A DNA stretch of 60,767 nt from positions 1 through 60,767 of the forward strand of contig NZ_MPJW01000098.1 in NCBI RefSeq assembly GCF_001945525.1, read 5' to 3'. Shown in pieces: positions 32,716-42,400 of the stretch. The DNA is from Ileibacterium valens. GTDB lineage: Bacteria > Bacillota_I > Bacilli_A > Erysipelotrichales > Erysipelotrichaceae. Both the position numbers and the translations under genes were made by a program. Numbering within the stretch: the stretch's first letter is position 1; every line of letters starts with the position of its first letter. The notes beneath the pieces were generated by a model. It ran no database searches and was not told where the DNA came from. It was given only the letters and a program-made list of their open reading frames with translations.

Positions 32716-33705
32716 ATGGCAATTAAAACTACAAATGGTCTTATGAAACATCTAAGAGATCATGGTATTGATATAAATGGAAGCACTGAAAAAAGACAAT
32801 TAAGGAATCTTGGATACTATCATTTATATAAAGGATATAGGTTTTATAGAGTAAGTGCCAATCGACTTCCGTTTACGGATTTTGAAAAAATCCATAGGAC
32901 TTATGAGTATGATATTGAGCTAAAAAACCTTTTATATCGATGGACAATCTTCCTTGAGACTGCCTTTAAGAATGTAATTCTTCAATCAACCATTGAGTTT
33001 ATAAAATCCGACAAAATCCGTGATTTTTATGATAATGCTTTAGAAAGCGGGCCTACGTTACCGGCAAACGCAAAACAAAAAGAAAAAAAGGATGCTACAT
33101 CAAGTAAATTAGGTGAGATTAGGTTTTTACAGAATAAGATTCTAGAAAGCTATAATCATAAAAATCCGATTATCCAGCATCATTATGATCAGTCTGATCA
33201 AGTTCCTATCTGGGGGCTTTTTGAAATACTAATGTTTGGAGATCTCGGACAACTCACTCGTTGTTTAAAACTCGATCTTCGAAAAAAGATTTCACAAGAA
33301 ATCGGATTAAATCTTCAAAATGATAAAGAAGCGAGAATGCTCGAACACTACATTTTTTTGATCAAAGATCTTCGAAATGCTATAGCTCATGACAATGTTG
33401 TCTACGATGGAAGATTTATACAGAATACTAAGGCTAAAGGTCTCCGTAATGATTGCATTACCTATTTAGAAAATAAAACTTCTATAAAAGGGATAAACTT
33501 TAACACTATAGAAGACATCCTGATATTGGTTTGCTACCTACTAAAATTATTAGGTGTACAGAAGAGACAAATTAAGTCTCTTGTTAATAGCTATATATCT
33601 TTGACTAAAGATTTTATTGCTGATATGAATGATCCTGCCATTACAAGTAAGCAGATTCGAAGTGATACACTTTCTAAAGCCAATAAAATTCTTGCCTTCT
33701 TATGA
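32716..33705 (+). CDS. Abi_2 (AbiD/AbiF) abortive-infection protein, HEPN type
   Basis: 329 aa. The opening GLMKHLRDHGIDINGSTEKR then NLGYYHLYKGYRFY is the Abi_2 signature. DLRNAIAHDNVVYDG gives the HEPN R-x4-H active site, so it is likely an RNase that shuts down the cell on infection. It is AT-rich, unlike flanking phage genes, and wedged between large terminase and portal, so it is a recently gained cargo gene (moron). I see no clear ribosome site before ATG 32716, only 7 nt after the terL stop, so it may depend on terminase translation. Confidence 0.88.
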   Translation: MAIKTTNGLMKHLRDHGIDINGSTEKRQLRNLGYYHLYKGYRFYRVSANRLPFTDFEKIHRTYEYDIELKNLLYRWTIFLETAFKNVILQSTIEFIKSDKIRDFYDNALESGPTLPANAKQKEKKDATSSKLGEIRFLQNKILESYNHKNPIIQHHYDQSDQVPIWGLFEILMFGDLGQLTRCLKLDLRKKISQEIGLNLQNDKEARMLEHYIFLIKDLRNAIAHDNVVYDGRFIQNTKAKGLRNDCITYLENKTSIKGINFNTIEDILILVCYLLKLLGVQKRQIKSLVNSYISLTKDFIADMNDPAITSKQIRSDTLSKANKILAFL

Positions 33706-33760
33706 GTCAGACATATTGAACTTTTGGCCCTTAGCGGTTAAGATGTAATCACTAATTGAG

Positions 33761-33861
33761 GTACAAAACCATTTGTACTTGAAAGGGCGGCCAATACCCG
33801 CTCTTTTATTTTGCTCAAAACTATATAAATTATCGCGTCCAGAAATGGGCGCTTTTCTTTT
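33761..33861 (+). terminator. Three hairpins between abi gene and portal
   Basis: GTACAAA/TTTGTAC (33761-33778); AAGGGCGG/CCGCTCTT with T-rich tail (33783-33810); GCGTCC/GGGCGC with TTTTCTTTT (33835-33861). The last two look like weak terminators just ahead of the portal ribosome site. They may limit abi read-through or regulate head genes. Confidence 0.6.
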
Positions 33862-33875
33862 GGGGAGGTGATGAA

Positions 33876-35216
33876 GTGAAATTCAAAAATCCATTCAAGC
33901 GGAAAGTCACGGACCAGACGGCTGGGGCTGGCTATCGTTTCTTTCTTGGATCTTCCTCTTCCGGAAAGCGGGTGAACGAACGGTCTGCCATGCAAATGAC
34001 GGCTGTTTATTCCTGCGTCCGGATCCTGTCAGAAGCTGTCGCATCGCTTCCTCTTCATATTTATGAGCAGGAGGATGGGCAGTCTAAGAAAGCCACAGAC
34101 CATCCGCTGTTCTTTCTGCTGCATGATGAGCCGAATCCAGAGATGACGTCTTTTGTATTTCGAGAAACTCTGATGACGCATCTGCTGCTCTGGGGAAATG
34201 CCTATGCACAAATCATCCGGAATGGAAAAGGGGAAGTAGTCGCACTTTATCCTCTAATGCCAGACCGGATGAAAGTCGACCGAGATGAAAATGGTCAGCT
34301 CTACTACGAGTACCAGGTTTCTACGGCTGATCCTAAAGTCAATCCGGCAGGAACTGTCCGTTTGGCTCCAGAAGATGTCCTTCATGTTCCTGGACTTGGT
34401 TTTGATGGTCTTGTCGGGTACTCTCCGATCGCAACGGCTAAGAATTCTATCGGTATGGCAATTGCCTGTGAAGAATATGGGGCTAAGTTTTTTGCTCATG
34501 GAGCAGCGCCTTCTGGAGTTTTGGAACACCCAGGTGTTTTAAAGGACCCTTCAAAACTGCGGGACAGCTGGCAGGCAACATTCGGAGGTTCAGCCAATTC
34601 TGGAAAAGTGGCGGTTTTGGAAGAAGGAGTGAAATACACTCCGATTTCCATTGATCCTCAACAGGCTCAGTTCCTGGAGACGCGTAAGTTTCAGATCAAT
34701 GAGATCGCCAGGATCTTCCGAGTTCCTCCTCATATGGTAGGAGATTTAGAGAAGTCTTCTTTCTCGAATATTGAGCAGCAGTCTTTGGAATTTGTTAAAT
34801 ACACGCTCGACCCCTGGGTTTCCAGATGGGAGCAGGCGATGACTAAAATCCTGCTGACTCCGGAAGAAAAGAAGAAATACACCATCAAGTTCAACGTGGA
34901 TGGTCTGCTTCGAGGAGATTATCAAAGCCGGATGAACGGCTATGCGATAGCAAGACAAAATGGATGGATGTCTGCCAATGACATCCGCAGATTGGAAGAA
35001 ATGGATCCCATACCGGAAGAAGCGGGCGGCGATCTGTATCTGGTGAATGGAAACATGCTGCCGCTGCAACAGGCTGGCAGCTTTTATTCTGGAAAGGAGG
35101 AAGATGATGAAGTTTTGGAAATGGATCAGGAACAAGACGAATCCGGAAATGGAGACTCCAACGGAAACCAGGACTCTGTTCCTGAACGGCACAATCGCAG
35201 AAGAAACCTGGTTTGA
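33876..35216 (+). CDS. Portal protein, HK97 family
   Basis: 446 aa from GTG with GGGGAGGTG 7 nt upstream. MQMTAVYSCVRILSEAVASL and later FGGSANSGKVAVLEEG and FRVPPHMVGDLEKSSFSNIEQQ are classic HK97-type portal blocks. It forms the dodecameric DNA gate. The acidic, Asn-rich C-terminal tail overlaps the protease gene by 110 nt in another frame. Confidence 0.95.
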   Translation: MKFKNPFKRKVTDQTAGAGYRFFLGSSSSGKRVNERSAMQMTAVYSCVRILSEAVASLPLHIYEQEDGQSKKATDHPLFFLLHDEPNPEMTSFVFRETLMTHLLLWGNAYAQIIRNGKGEVVALYPLMPDRMKVDRDENGQLYYEYQVSTADPKVNPAGTVRLAPEDVLHVPGLGFDGLVGYSPIATAKNSIGMAIACEEYGAKFFAHGAAPSGVLEHPGVLKDPSKLRDSWQATFGGSANSGKVAVLEEGVKYTPISIDPQQAQFLETRKFQINEIARIFRVPPHMVGDLEKSSFSNIEQQSLEFVKYTLDPWVSRWEQAMTKILLTPEEKKKYTIKFNVDGLLRGDYQSRMNGYAIARQNGWMSANDIRRLEEMDPIPEEAGGDLYLVNGNMLPLQQAGSFYSGKEEDDEVLEMDQEQDESGNGDSNGNQDSVPERHNRRRNLV

Positions 35217-35838
35217 TGATGAGATTTCTCCAAAGCAGTTCAAAGAGGAACTGATGGCGGATTCTGGAGATATCTCCGTCTGGATCAATTCGCCGGGAGG
35301 GGATTGCTTTGCTGCAGCCCAGATTTACAACATGCTTTGCGAATATCCTGGAAAGGTTACGGTCAAGATCGACGCCATCGCTGCTTCGGCAGCTTCGGTC
35401 ATCGCAATGGCTGGGGATACCGTCCAGGTAAGTCCAGTCTCGATGCTGATGATTCATAACCCGGCCACAATGGCCATGGGTGATCAGAATGAAATGAAAA
35501 AGGCGGCTGCAATGCTGAGCGAAGTGAAAGAATCCATTATCAACGCCTATGAGAAAAAGACCGGGCTGACACGAGCCAAGATCTCGAAACTCATGGACGA
35601 CGAAACCTGGATGAATGCGGGCAAAGCCATCGAGTTGGGTTTTGCAGATGGCTACATTGAAAAATCTACAGCCACAGAAGATGTGGAAGCACAGGGCATG
35701 GGGATCGCAAACTCCATGCTTTTTTCGAGCCGAAAAGTCATGACCAACCTGACCAACCGGCTTAAAGAAGAGAAAGTTCATGCTGAACCCTATCTTGAGC
35801 GGCTGAACCTGATGAAAACATGGAGGGATGAAAAATGA
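35107..35838 (+). CDS. ClpP-like head maturation protease
   Basis: About 243 aa. The start is at ATG 35107 (or 35104), after GGAAAGGAGG and inside the portal gene. A ClpP-type triad is visible: Ser in AASAASVIAMAGD, His in MLMIHNPAT, and Asp in the helix DDETWMNAGKAIELGFAD. WINSPGGDCFAAAQIYN is the oxyanion region. It cleaves the scaffold segment of the capsid protein during assembly. The stop overlaps the capsid ATG. Confidence 0.95.
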   Translation: MKFWKWIRNKTNPEMETPTETRTLFLNGTIAEETWFDDEISPKQFKEELMADSGDISVWINSPGGDCFAAAQIYNMLCEYPGKVTVKIDAIAASAASVIAMAGDTVQVSPVSMLMIHNPATMAMGDQNEMKKAAAMLSEVKESIINAYEKKTGLTRAKISKLMDDETWMNAGKAIELGFADGYIEKSTATEDVEAQGMGIANSMLFSSRKVMTNLTNRLKEEKVHAEPYLERLNLMKTWRDEK

Positions 35839-37010
35839 ATAAACTTATGAATCTGATTGAAAAGCGCAACCAGGCCTGGAATGCTGCAAAAGTATTTGTC
35901 GAAGCAAGACAGGACACGGATGGCCTTCTGTCCAAAGAAGATGCGAAGGCTTACGAAGCCATGGAAGCAAAAGTCAAAGACTATTCTGTGGAAATTGAAC
36001 GTCTTCAGGGTATGGAGGCTCTGGAAAATGAACTGAATCAGCCTACTTCCAAGCCGATCATGAATAAACCGTCTGCAGGCACTGCCGAACCGGAAAATTT
36101 CAGAGCGACCAAAGCCTATAAGAGTGCGCTGCTTACCGCAATGCGCACGAACTTCAAGCAGGTTTCCAATGTCCTGCAGGAAGGAACAGCTGCGGACGGT
36201 GGTTATCTGGTTCCAGTCGAATATGATTCCAGACTGATCGATGTTCTCAATGAAGAAAACATCGTACGCAAACTGGCAACCAATATAACCACTTCCGGTG
36301 AACACCGCATCAACATTGCTGGTTCCAAGCCTGCAGCTTCCTGGATTGAGGAGGGTGAAGCTCTGACCTTTGGAGATGCGAAGTTCTCCCAGATCATGCT
36401 GGATGCTCATAAGCTTCATGTAGCCGTCAAGGTCACTGAAGAGCTGCTTTATGATAATGCCTTCAACCTGGAAAACTACATCATTGACCAGTTTGGCAAG
36501 GCACTGGCCAATGCGGAAGAAGATGCCTTCCTGAATGGTGCGACAGATGGAAAGCCTGTTGGCATCTTTGCTGAAACGGGCGGAGGAACTCAGGCAGCGA
36601 CGACAGCCACTCTGAAAGCTGATGACCTGATCGATCTGGTATATGCTCTCAAACGTCCTTATCGCAAAAATGCGGCATTCATTCTCAACGACAAACTCAT
36701 CGCAAAAATCAGAAAACTGAAGTATTCGGATGGAAAGGAATACATCTGGCAGCCGTCTTTTGTGGATGGTGAACCGGATCGAATTCTTGGTTATCCGGTC
36801 TATACTTCTGCCTACGCTCCTGAAGATAAAATCGCCTTCGGTGATTTCTCCTACTACAACATTGGAGATCGCGGAACAAGAAGCTTTGCTGAGCTGCGAG
36901 AACTGTTTGCCGGAAATGGCATGATCGGCTTTGTAGCCAAAGAGAGAGTCGATGGAAAACTCGTTCTGCCGGAAGCTGTTCAGATTCTCAAGATCGGGAC
37001 TGGCGCATGA
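35835..37010 (+). CDS. Major capsid protein, HK97 fold
   Basis: 391 aa. The coiled-coil delta/scaffold region is ~1-100 (the protease probably cuts near 90-110). Then come GTAADGGYLVPVEYDSRLID, EGEALTFGDAKFSQIML and the E-loop/A-domain blocks ending DFSYYNIGDRG and LPEAVQIL. It forms the capsid shell. It starts at ATGA overlapping the protease stop. Confidence 0.95.
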   Translation: MNKLMNLIEKRNQAWNAAKVFVEARQDTDGLLSKEDAKAYEAMEAKVKDYSVEIERLQGMEALENELNQPTSKPIMNKPSAGTAEPENFRATKAYKSALLTAMRTNFKQVSNVLQEGTAADGGYLVPVEYDSRLIDVLNEENIVRKLATNITTSGEHRINIAGSKPAASWIEEGEALTFGDAKFSQIMLDAHKLHVAVKVTEELLYDNAFNLENYIIDQFGKALANAEEDAFLNGATDGKPVGIFAETGGGTQAATTATLKADDLIDLVYALKRPYRKNAAFILNDKLIAKIRKLKYSDGKEYIWQPSFVDGEPDRILGYPVYTSAYAPEDKIAFGDFSYYNIGDRGTRSFAELRELFAGNGMIGFVAKERVDGKLVLPEAVQILKIGTGA

Positions 37011-37279
37011 TCAGTCTTGAACTCGTCAAAGAATGGATGAAGCTGGATGGCGATGAATATGATTCTATGGCCCAGGAACTACTGGAGTCTGCTTCATCCA
37101 TTTGTGCTGATGTGCTTCGCCTGAATTCAGTTGAAGAGCTGGAACCTTCTCCAGTCAATAAAATCGCCATTCTCTATTGCATGGCCTATTTATTCGAACA
37201 TCGGGAAGATGCGGATCATAATCAGCTCAAAATCAATCTGAGGGCTTTGCTCGAGTCTGAAAGAAAGGCCGCCTTTTAA
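37007..37279 (+). CDS. Head-tail connector (gp6-like)
   Basis: 90 aa, all helical: LELVKEWMKLDGDEYDSMAQ...LNKIAILYCMAYLFEHRED resembles the HK97 gp6/SPP1 gp15 adaptor that sits under the portal. It begins at ATGA overlapping the capsid stop and ends next to the head-closure start. Confidence 0.8.
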   Translation: MISLELVKEWMKLDGDEYDSMAQELLESASSICADVLRLNSVEELEPSPVNKIAILYCMAYLFEHREDADHNQLKINLRALLESERKAAF

Positions 37280-37614
37280 TGAGAATCGCAGATTTGACCG
37301 AAAGAGTCAGCTTTCAAAAGCTCGTAAAAGAATCCAGCTTTTATGGCGACAAAGTGGTACCGGGTGAGAGTTTTGATCAATGGGCCAACATTAAAGATAA
37401 AGGCGTCACCGAGACTGATTCCAATGGCCATGTCCATGAAGCCAGAGAACTGCTGGTGACTGTACGGTCCTGTCTGAAAACAAGAAGTATTGCTCCCGAT
37501 ATTTATCTCATGAAATATCGGGAGTCTTTTTATGACATCACCCACATCGAAGTGGACTCCCACTATCGAAGATGGATCACTCTTCACGCCAGGAGGAAAA
37601 CACATGGAAGCTAA
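37279..37614 (+). CDS. Head closure protein
   Basis: 111 aa beta-rich protein: RIADLTERVSFQKLVKES (typical start of head-closure/adaptor proteins), FDQWANIKDKG, then VRSCLKTRSIAPDIYLMKYR and YDITHIEVDSHYRRWITLHA. It plugs the head before tail joining. Overlaps the next gene. Confidence 0.8.
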   Translation: MRIADLTERVSFQKLVKESSFYGDKVVPGESFDQWANIKDKGVTETDSNGHVHEARELLVTVRSCLKTRSIAPDIYLMKYRESFYDITHIEVDSHYRRWITLHARRKTHGS

Positions 37615-37954
37615 GAACTTTGAAAAACTGTTTTCGAATTGCCCTTTTCCCGTTACCTGGCATCACTTCCAGACAGAGACATCTCCTCCATTTGTGGTTT
37701 GGAAGGAAGAAGAATCCGACAACGTGATTTCAGATGAAAAGGTACTGGCTCAAATCGATCATTTCCGGGTGGAGTTCTATTACGAAAGCTGGATCCAGAA
37801 GAAACAGTTTGAGCAGTTTTTAATGAGTCTGAATGTCACGTGGCAGAGGGTTGTTTCAGATGTCTGGATTACCAATGAGGACATGTACCTGGCGTCCTAT
37901 GAGATAGGAGATGGTTTTGGCTATGAAAGTGGAAATGCTATCAACCGAGGTTGA
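37604..37954 (+). CDS. Neck/tail-completion protein
   Basis: 116 aa from ATG 37604 (CAGGAGG upstream; the frame extends further left but that is shadow). It has a small alpha/beta build with FRVEFYYESWIQKKQFEQFL. It sits in the slot of tail-completion proteins between head closure and gp10-like genes. The assignment rests on position and general pattern, and the sequence itself I do not recognise. Confidence 0.6.
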   Translation: MEAKNFEKLFSNCPFPVTWHHFQTETSPPFVVWKEEESDNVISDEKVLAQIDHFRVEFYYESWIQKKQFEQFLMSLNVTWQRVVSDVWITNEDMYLASYEIGDGFGYESGNAINRG

Positions 37955-38300
37955 GAAGATCTTCGGAGAGTGCGTTCGGATCGCAAATGCAGCCAACGAG
38001 GAAACACTCAATGAAGTCTCCAAAGAAGCACTGAGAATCGCACAAGACAATGCACCTAAGCGGTTCGGTGATTACGAGAAAACGCTCAAACGAAAGAAAA
38101 CCAAAGACCAAAACGGAGAGGCAGAATATACCGTCTATGCAAGTGGATCAGGAGGAAGCCTCTCCCATCTTCTCGAAAACGGTCATGCCAGCCGTAACGG
38201 GGGCTTCGTTTCAGGAAAGCCGCACTTTAAGCCCGCTATGGATCATGCCAATTCAAAACTGGAAGAAGATTTCAAGAAAAAGCTTAATGAGAAGCTTTAA
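37923..38300 (+). CDS. HK97 gp10-like neck protein
   Basis: About 125 aa (ATG 37923, with AGGAG 12 nt upstream; ATG 37911 is in frame but touches the ribosome site). ALRIAQDNAPKRFGDY, then HLLENGHASRNGG and HFKPAMDHANSKLEED match the HK97 gp10 family pattern (thread of A-P...G-x-L...E-x-G...PFLxPA). It overlaps the preceding gene. Confidence 0.85.
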   Translation: MKVEMLSTEVEKIFGECVRIANAANEETLNEVSKEALRIAQDNAPKRFGDYEKTLKRKKTKDQNGEAEYTVYASGSGGSLSHLLENGHASRNGGFVSGKPHFKPAMDHANSKLEEDFKKKLNEKL

Positions 38301-38315
38301 GGAAAGGATGGAAAT

Positions 38316-38909
38316 ATGCCTGCAACAGCTGAAGAAACCAGACGGGTCGTTTTAGGGTCTGGTGAAAATTACTTAAAAGAGGTGGATGGTGAAATCGACA
38401 CCTCGGATGTCGATAAACTGATCACTGATTTTTTCGTTCCGGAAAACCTTTGGGGAGATACGAAAAATGGCGGTACGCTGACCTACACTCCTTCGACTTA
38501 CACGGTAACGGATGATCTGGGCCGGGTGGTGGAGACCTTCTTAACCAAAGAAGAGGTCAAGCTCGCGCTGGGACTTGTACGAATCAATGACAAGATCCTG
38601 ATCCCGCTGATGGAAACCGCACGAATCGCTACATCCAATGTAACTGGAAGAAAGGTTCTGAAAGTCGGAGGCCTGTCCAACGCTTCTGGTAAGAGCTATC
38701 TGGTCGGCTTTAAGCATATCGACAACAAACGCGGAAACATTTTCGTAATTATTGTTGGTAAAAACGATGGCGAGCTCCAGCTTTCATTCAGCCCTGAATC
38801 GGAGACCATCCTGAACCCTTCATTTGTAGCTGGATCGATGGACCAGGAAGGAACTAAAATCATCCTCGTCATTGACCAGCCTCAGACAGAAACGGAAGTG
38901 GGTGCATAG
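38316..38909 (+). CDS. Major tail protein
   Basis: 197 aa, beta-rich: LGSGENYLKEVDGEIDTSD, GGTLTYTPSTYTVTDDLGRV and YLVGFKHIDNKRGNIFVIIVG fit the tail-tube monomer of siphoviruses. The position directly before the G/GT chaperone pair confirms it. AAAGGATGG precedes the start. Confidence 0.85.
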   Translation: MPATAEETRRVVLGSGENYLKEVDGEIDTSDVDKLITDFFVPENLWGDTKNGGTLTYTPSTYTVTDDLGRVVETFLTKEEVKLALGLVRINDKILIPLMETARIATSNVTGRKVLKVGGLSNASGKSYLVGFKHIDNKRGNIFVIIVGKNDGELQLSFSPESETILNPSFVAGSMDQEGTKIILVIDQPQTETEVGA

Positions 38910-38911
38910 AC

Positions 38912-39208
38912 ATGGAATTCAATTTCAACAAGGTAAAAAAGGAAAATCTCCATCTGGTTTTATCCAATGGCAGTTCTCTGACTCTTCGTCCACCCCGTTA
39001 TGGAAGCCTGAAGAAATTTGTACGCTTAGGCGCGGATGTGGATGACCAGAAGGCGCTTGAACTGGTCGCTGAAATTCTCAGTGAAAATATCGAAAAGAAA
39101 CAGTTCACTGTCCAGGACGTCGATGAGCTTTTTGATTTAAGCGATCTGAGCGCTTTTATCGAACTGTACATGAAATACCTGGATCAGATTACCAATCAAA
39201 AAAACTGA
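38912..39208 (+). CDS. Tail assembly chaperone, short form (gpG-like)
   Basis: 98 aa made when no frameshift occurs. A small beta N-terminus (LHLVLSNGSSLTLRPPRYGS) is followed by acidic helices. It ends NQKN at TGA 39206, inside the slippery signal. It coats the tape measure with the longer form during tail assembly. Confidence 0.85.
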   Translation: MEFNFNKVKKENLHLVLSNGSSLTLRPPRYGSLKKFVRLGADVDDQKALELVAEILSENIEKKQFTVQDVDELFDLSDLSAFIELYMKYLDQITNQKN

Positions 39209-39492
39209 AACTGCCCTTCTTGCCGGACGCAGAGTCCAAAGAAGGGCTTCCTTATGAGATCGAGCACTATTGGGAACAGCTGGTCAGCCAGTATCTGGGC
39301 TGTCCGCTTGTGGAGGTGTTCGATCTTTGTTCCCTGGATTTTCTCGCTTTGAAAAGAGAAGCATTCATTTTTGAGATGTCCAAAACCGAGGAAGGAAGAA
39401 AGTCACTGACGGAAGCGAAAATCTTTGAAGCGGAAGACGCTGACTACCAGGGAATTATTGAGCTGCAAAAAATGCTGGGAGGTGAGGGCTGA
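38912..39492 (+). CDS. Tail assembly chaperone, -1 frameshift fusion (gpGT-like)
   Basis: A -1 shift at A-AAA-AAC (39199-39205) joins the gpG frame to the downstream frame (LKLPFLPDAESKEG...LGGEG), giving ~193 aa. The downstream part has no ATG and no ribosome site of its own but is rich in recognisable T-domain helices (HYWEQLVSQYLGC, CSLDFLALKREAFIFEM). A stem-loop 7 nt after the heptamer completes the signal. The stop overlaps the tape-measure ATG (TGATG). Confidence 0.85.
39199..39247 (+). promoter_or_regulatory. Programmed -1 ribosomal frameshift signal
   Basis: Slippery heptamer A AAA AAC in the zero frame (39199-39205), 7-nt spacer with the TGA of the short form, then a perfect 9-bp stem GCCCTTCTT (39213-39221) / AAGAAGGGC (39239-39247). 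Confidence 0.9.
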
Positions 39493-42400
39493 TGGCGGGA
39501 ACGATTAAAGGTATCACTCTGGAAATCGGAGGAACCACGACCAAACTGACCCAGGCCCTCAAAGCCCCGCAGAAAGAATGCATGGCCCTGCAGTCAAAGC
39601 TGAAAGAGGTCAATAAATCTTTAAAATTGGATCCATCCAACGTTGATCTTCTGAGTCAGAAACAAAGGCTGCTGACCTCGACCATCAGCTCTACCGAGCA
39701 GGAACTGCAGGTCTTAAAAGAAGCGCAAAGGCAATATATAAGCTCCGGAAAGGATATCGATGGAGCGGAATACATCGCTCTTGAATCAAAAATCCAGAAA
39801 ACCGAGCAGTCGCTTGAGTCGCTGAAAAAGCAGCAGAATTTATTTTCTGCAGACATCCAGTCGATGGGAATCCGTATCGGAGAGCTTGGAACCAAGACGG
39901 AAAATCTGGGAAAGAAATTTCTGCCCGTAACGGCTGGAGTCGCAGCGGTTGGAACGGCAGCCACAGCAGCCTGGTCAGAACTCGATGAAGCGTATGACGG
40001 GATTGCTGCCGGAACCGGCGCAACTGGAGAAGCCCTGCAGGAATTGCAGGATAGCTTCGATCATGTCTATGGAAACTTCCCAGCTGAATCTGCTGAGGTA
40101 GGAACAGCGATTGCAGACATCAACACACGGTTTGGACTCAGTGGAAAAGCTCTGGAAGAAGCCAGCACTCAGTTTTTGAAGTATGCCAAAGTCAACAACA
40201 CGGATGTTTCCGGTTCGATTGAAGCCGTCGCAAAAGCAATGGCAGATGCAAAAATCCCAACTTCAGAGCTGGGAAATGTTCTGGATAAATTGACCGTGGC
40301 GTCCCAAGCTTCAGGCCTTCCGGTTGATCAGCTGTCCACCGCACTGTCCAAAAACGGTGTTTCGATGCGAGAGCTTGGTTTCAGCACGGATGAAACTATC
40401 GCGCTGCTCACCACCTTTGAAAAGCAAGGTGTCGATACCAGCGTCGTACTGACGGGTATGAAAGCAGCCGTTAAAAACTGTGCAACTCAGGGTAAAGATG
40501 CCAAAACCGAGATGGCTTCCTTGTTTGAAGCCATTCAGTCAGGATCGGCTACTGCTGCCGATGCCCAGGAGCTCTTTGGCTCCAAAGCCGGTGCTGCTAT
40601 TTACAACTACGCCCGCGAAGGAAAGCTGAACATCCAGGACATGATGGATGTGATTAACAATTCTGCAGGCGGGCTGGACCAGACTTTTAACGATATGTTA
40701 GATCCTGCCGATAAAGTGCAGGTGGCTTTGAACAACTTAAAACTTGTTGGAGCCGATTTGGGCGGTCAGATTCAGGAAACGCTGGCTCCCATGATCGAAA
40801 AGCTGGCAGAAACTTGTCGAAAACTGGCTGACTGGTTTAAAAATCTCTCTCCGCATACAAAAGATCTGATTGTGAAGTTTGGACTGGTCGCTGCTGCGAT
40901 TGGTCCGATGCTGATTGTAATAGGCAAGATGGAGCTGGGATTTAGCAGGATGATTGCCTACTTTGGAAATGCTGCTACGTGGGGCGGTAAGCTGGTCGCC
41001 ATGTTTACAGGGATGGGAAGCGGAATTACTCTCGCCCTGGGACCGGTTCTTGCGATTGTCGCTGCCGTTGCTGCGGTTGGGGCTGCGTTTGTTTCTTTAT
41101 GGAATACGAATTCTGAATTTCGAGACAACATGATTTCGATCTGGGAGAGCATTGTTGGAAAAGTCAGTGCTTTCTGCGACGGAATTGTTCAGCGGATCAA
41201 TTCGTTAGGATTCGATTTTCAGAGTATTACGGATGCCATCAAAGCAATCTGGGACGGCTTCTGCAGCCTGCTGGCAACGGTTTTTGAAGGCGTATGGCAG
41301 CAGGTGGAAATCGTTCTTTCAGCAGCACTCGATGTCATCATGGGACTGGTGGATACTTTCATAGCTCTTTTCCAGGGAGACTGGGACGGCTTCTGGGCAG
41401 GAATTCAGTCGATCTGGGATGCCTGCTGGAGCGGAATCGGGAATACGGTTCAAAACATTCTCGACATTATTTTTGGCGTCATCTCAAATTTCCTTGGCTG
41501 GTTTGGAATCAACTGGACACCGGCTTTTGATACGATCAGCCAGCAATGGCAGGCTATCTGGACAGCCATCCGCGATTTCGTCAACCAGATCCTGACTGCC
41601 ATTCAGGAATTTGCTGCATCGTTTGTGTCGCTGTTTCAGGGAGACTGGGATGGTTTCTGTTCCCATCTATCCACAGCGTGGTCAACTCTCTGGAATGGAA
41701 TTCAGCAGTTTGGATCCACCATCTGGAACGGGATAAAAAGCATCTTTTCGAATGTCTGGAACGGAATCAAAACTGTATTTGACAATGTGATGCAGGGAAT
41801 CAAATCCAAATGCGAAAGCGTGTGGAACGGTATCAAAGGATTTCTTTCCGGAATCTGGGAAGGAATTAAAAGTACCTGTTCGAATGTCTGGAACGGCATT
41901 AAAAGCAGCATCGTCAATCCTATTAATGACGCTCTGGGGTCAGTCAAATCGATTTTTAACAGTATCAAGAACGCAATCTCTGACAGGATTAATGGTGCAA
42001 AAGATGCTGTAAGCTCCGCTATCGGGAAAATCAAGAACCTTTTCAACTTCAAAATTTCATGGCCACATATCCCACTTCCACATTTTTCTGTTTCCGGTTC
42101 AGCCAATCCACTGGACTGGCTGAAAGGCCAGATTCCGCGAATCAGTATCAGCTGGTATGCCAAAGCGATGGACAAAGGTATGATTCTGAACTCTCCGACC
42201 ATCTTTGGCATGGCTCAAAACGGTCAGCTTTTAGGCGGTGGAGAAGCAGGAGCCGAAGCGGTTATTGGAGTGAACAGCCTGCAGCGGCTGATTGAAAATG
42301 CGGTAGATCGTGCTGCGATGAGAAGGCTGGAGCAGATCAAAACGGAAACCCGGAACAGCTCTGTCTCTTACAAGGCTGAAATTGACTATGACCAGATGGC

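Noticed and set aside
39220-39492. Stand-alone gene starting at TTG 39220
   Set aside because: No ribosome site; it is the -1 frame part of the tail chaperone fusion.
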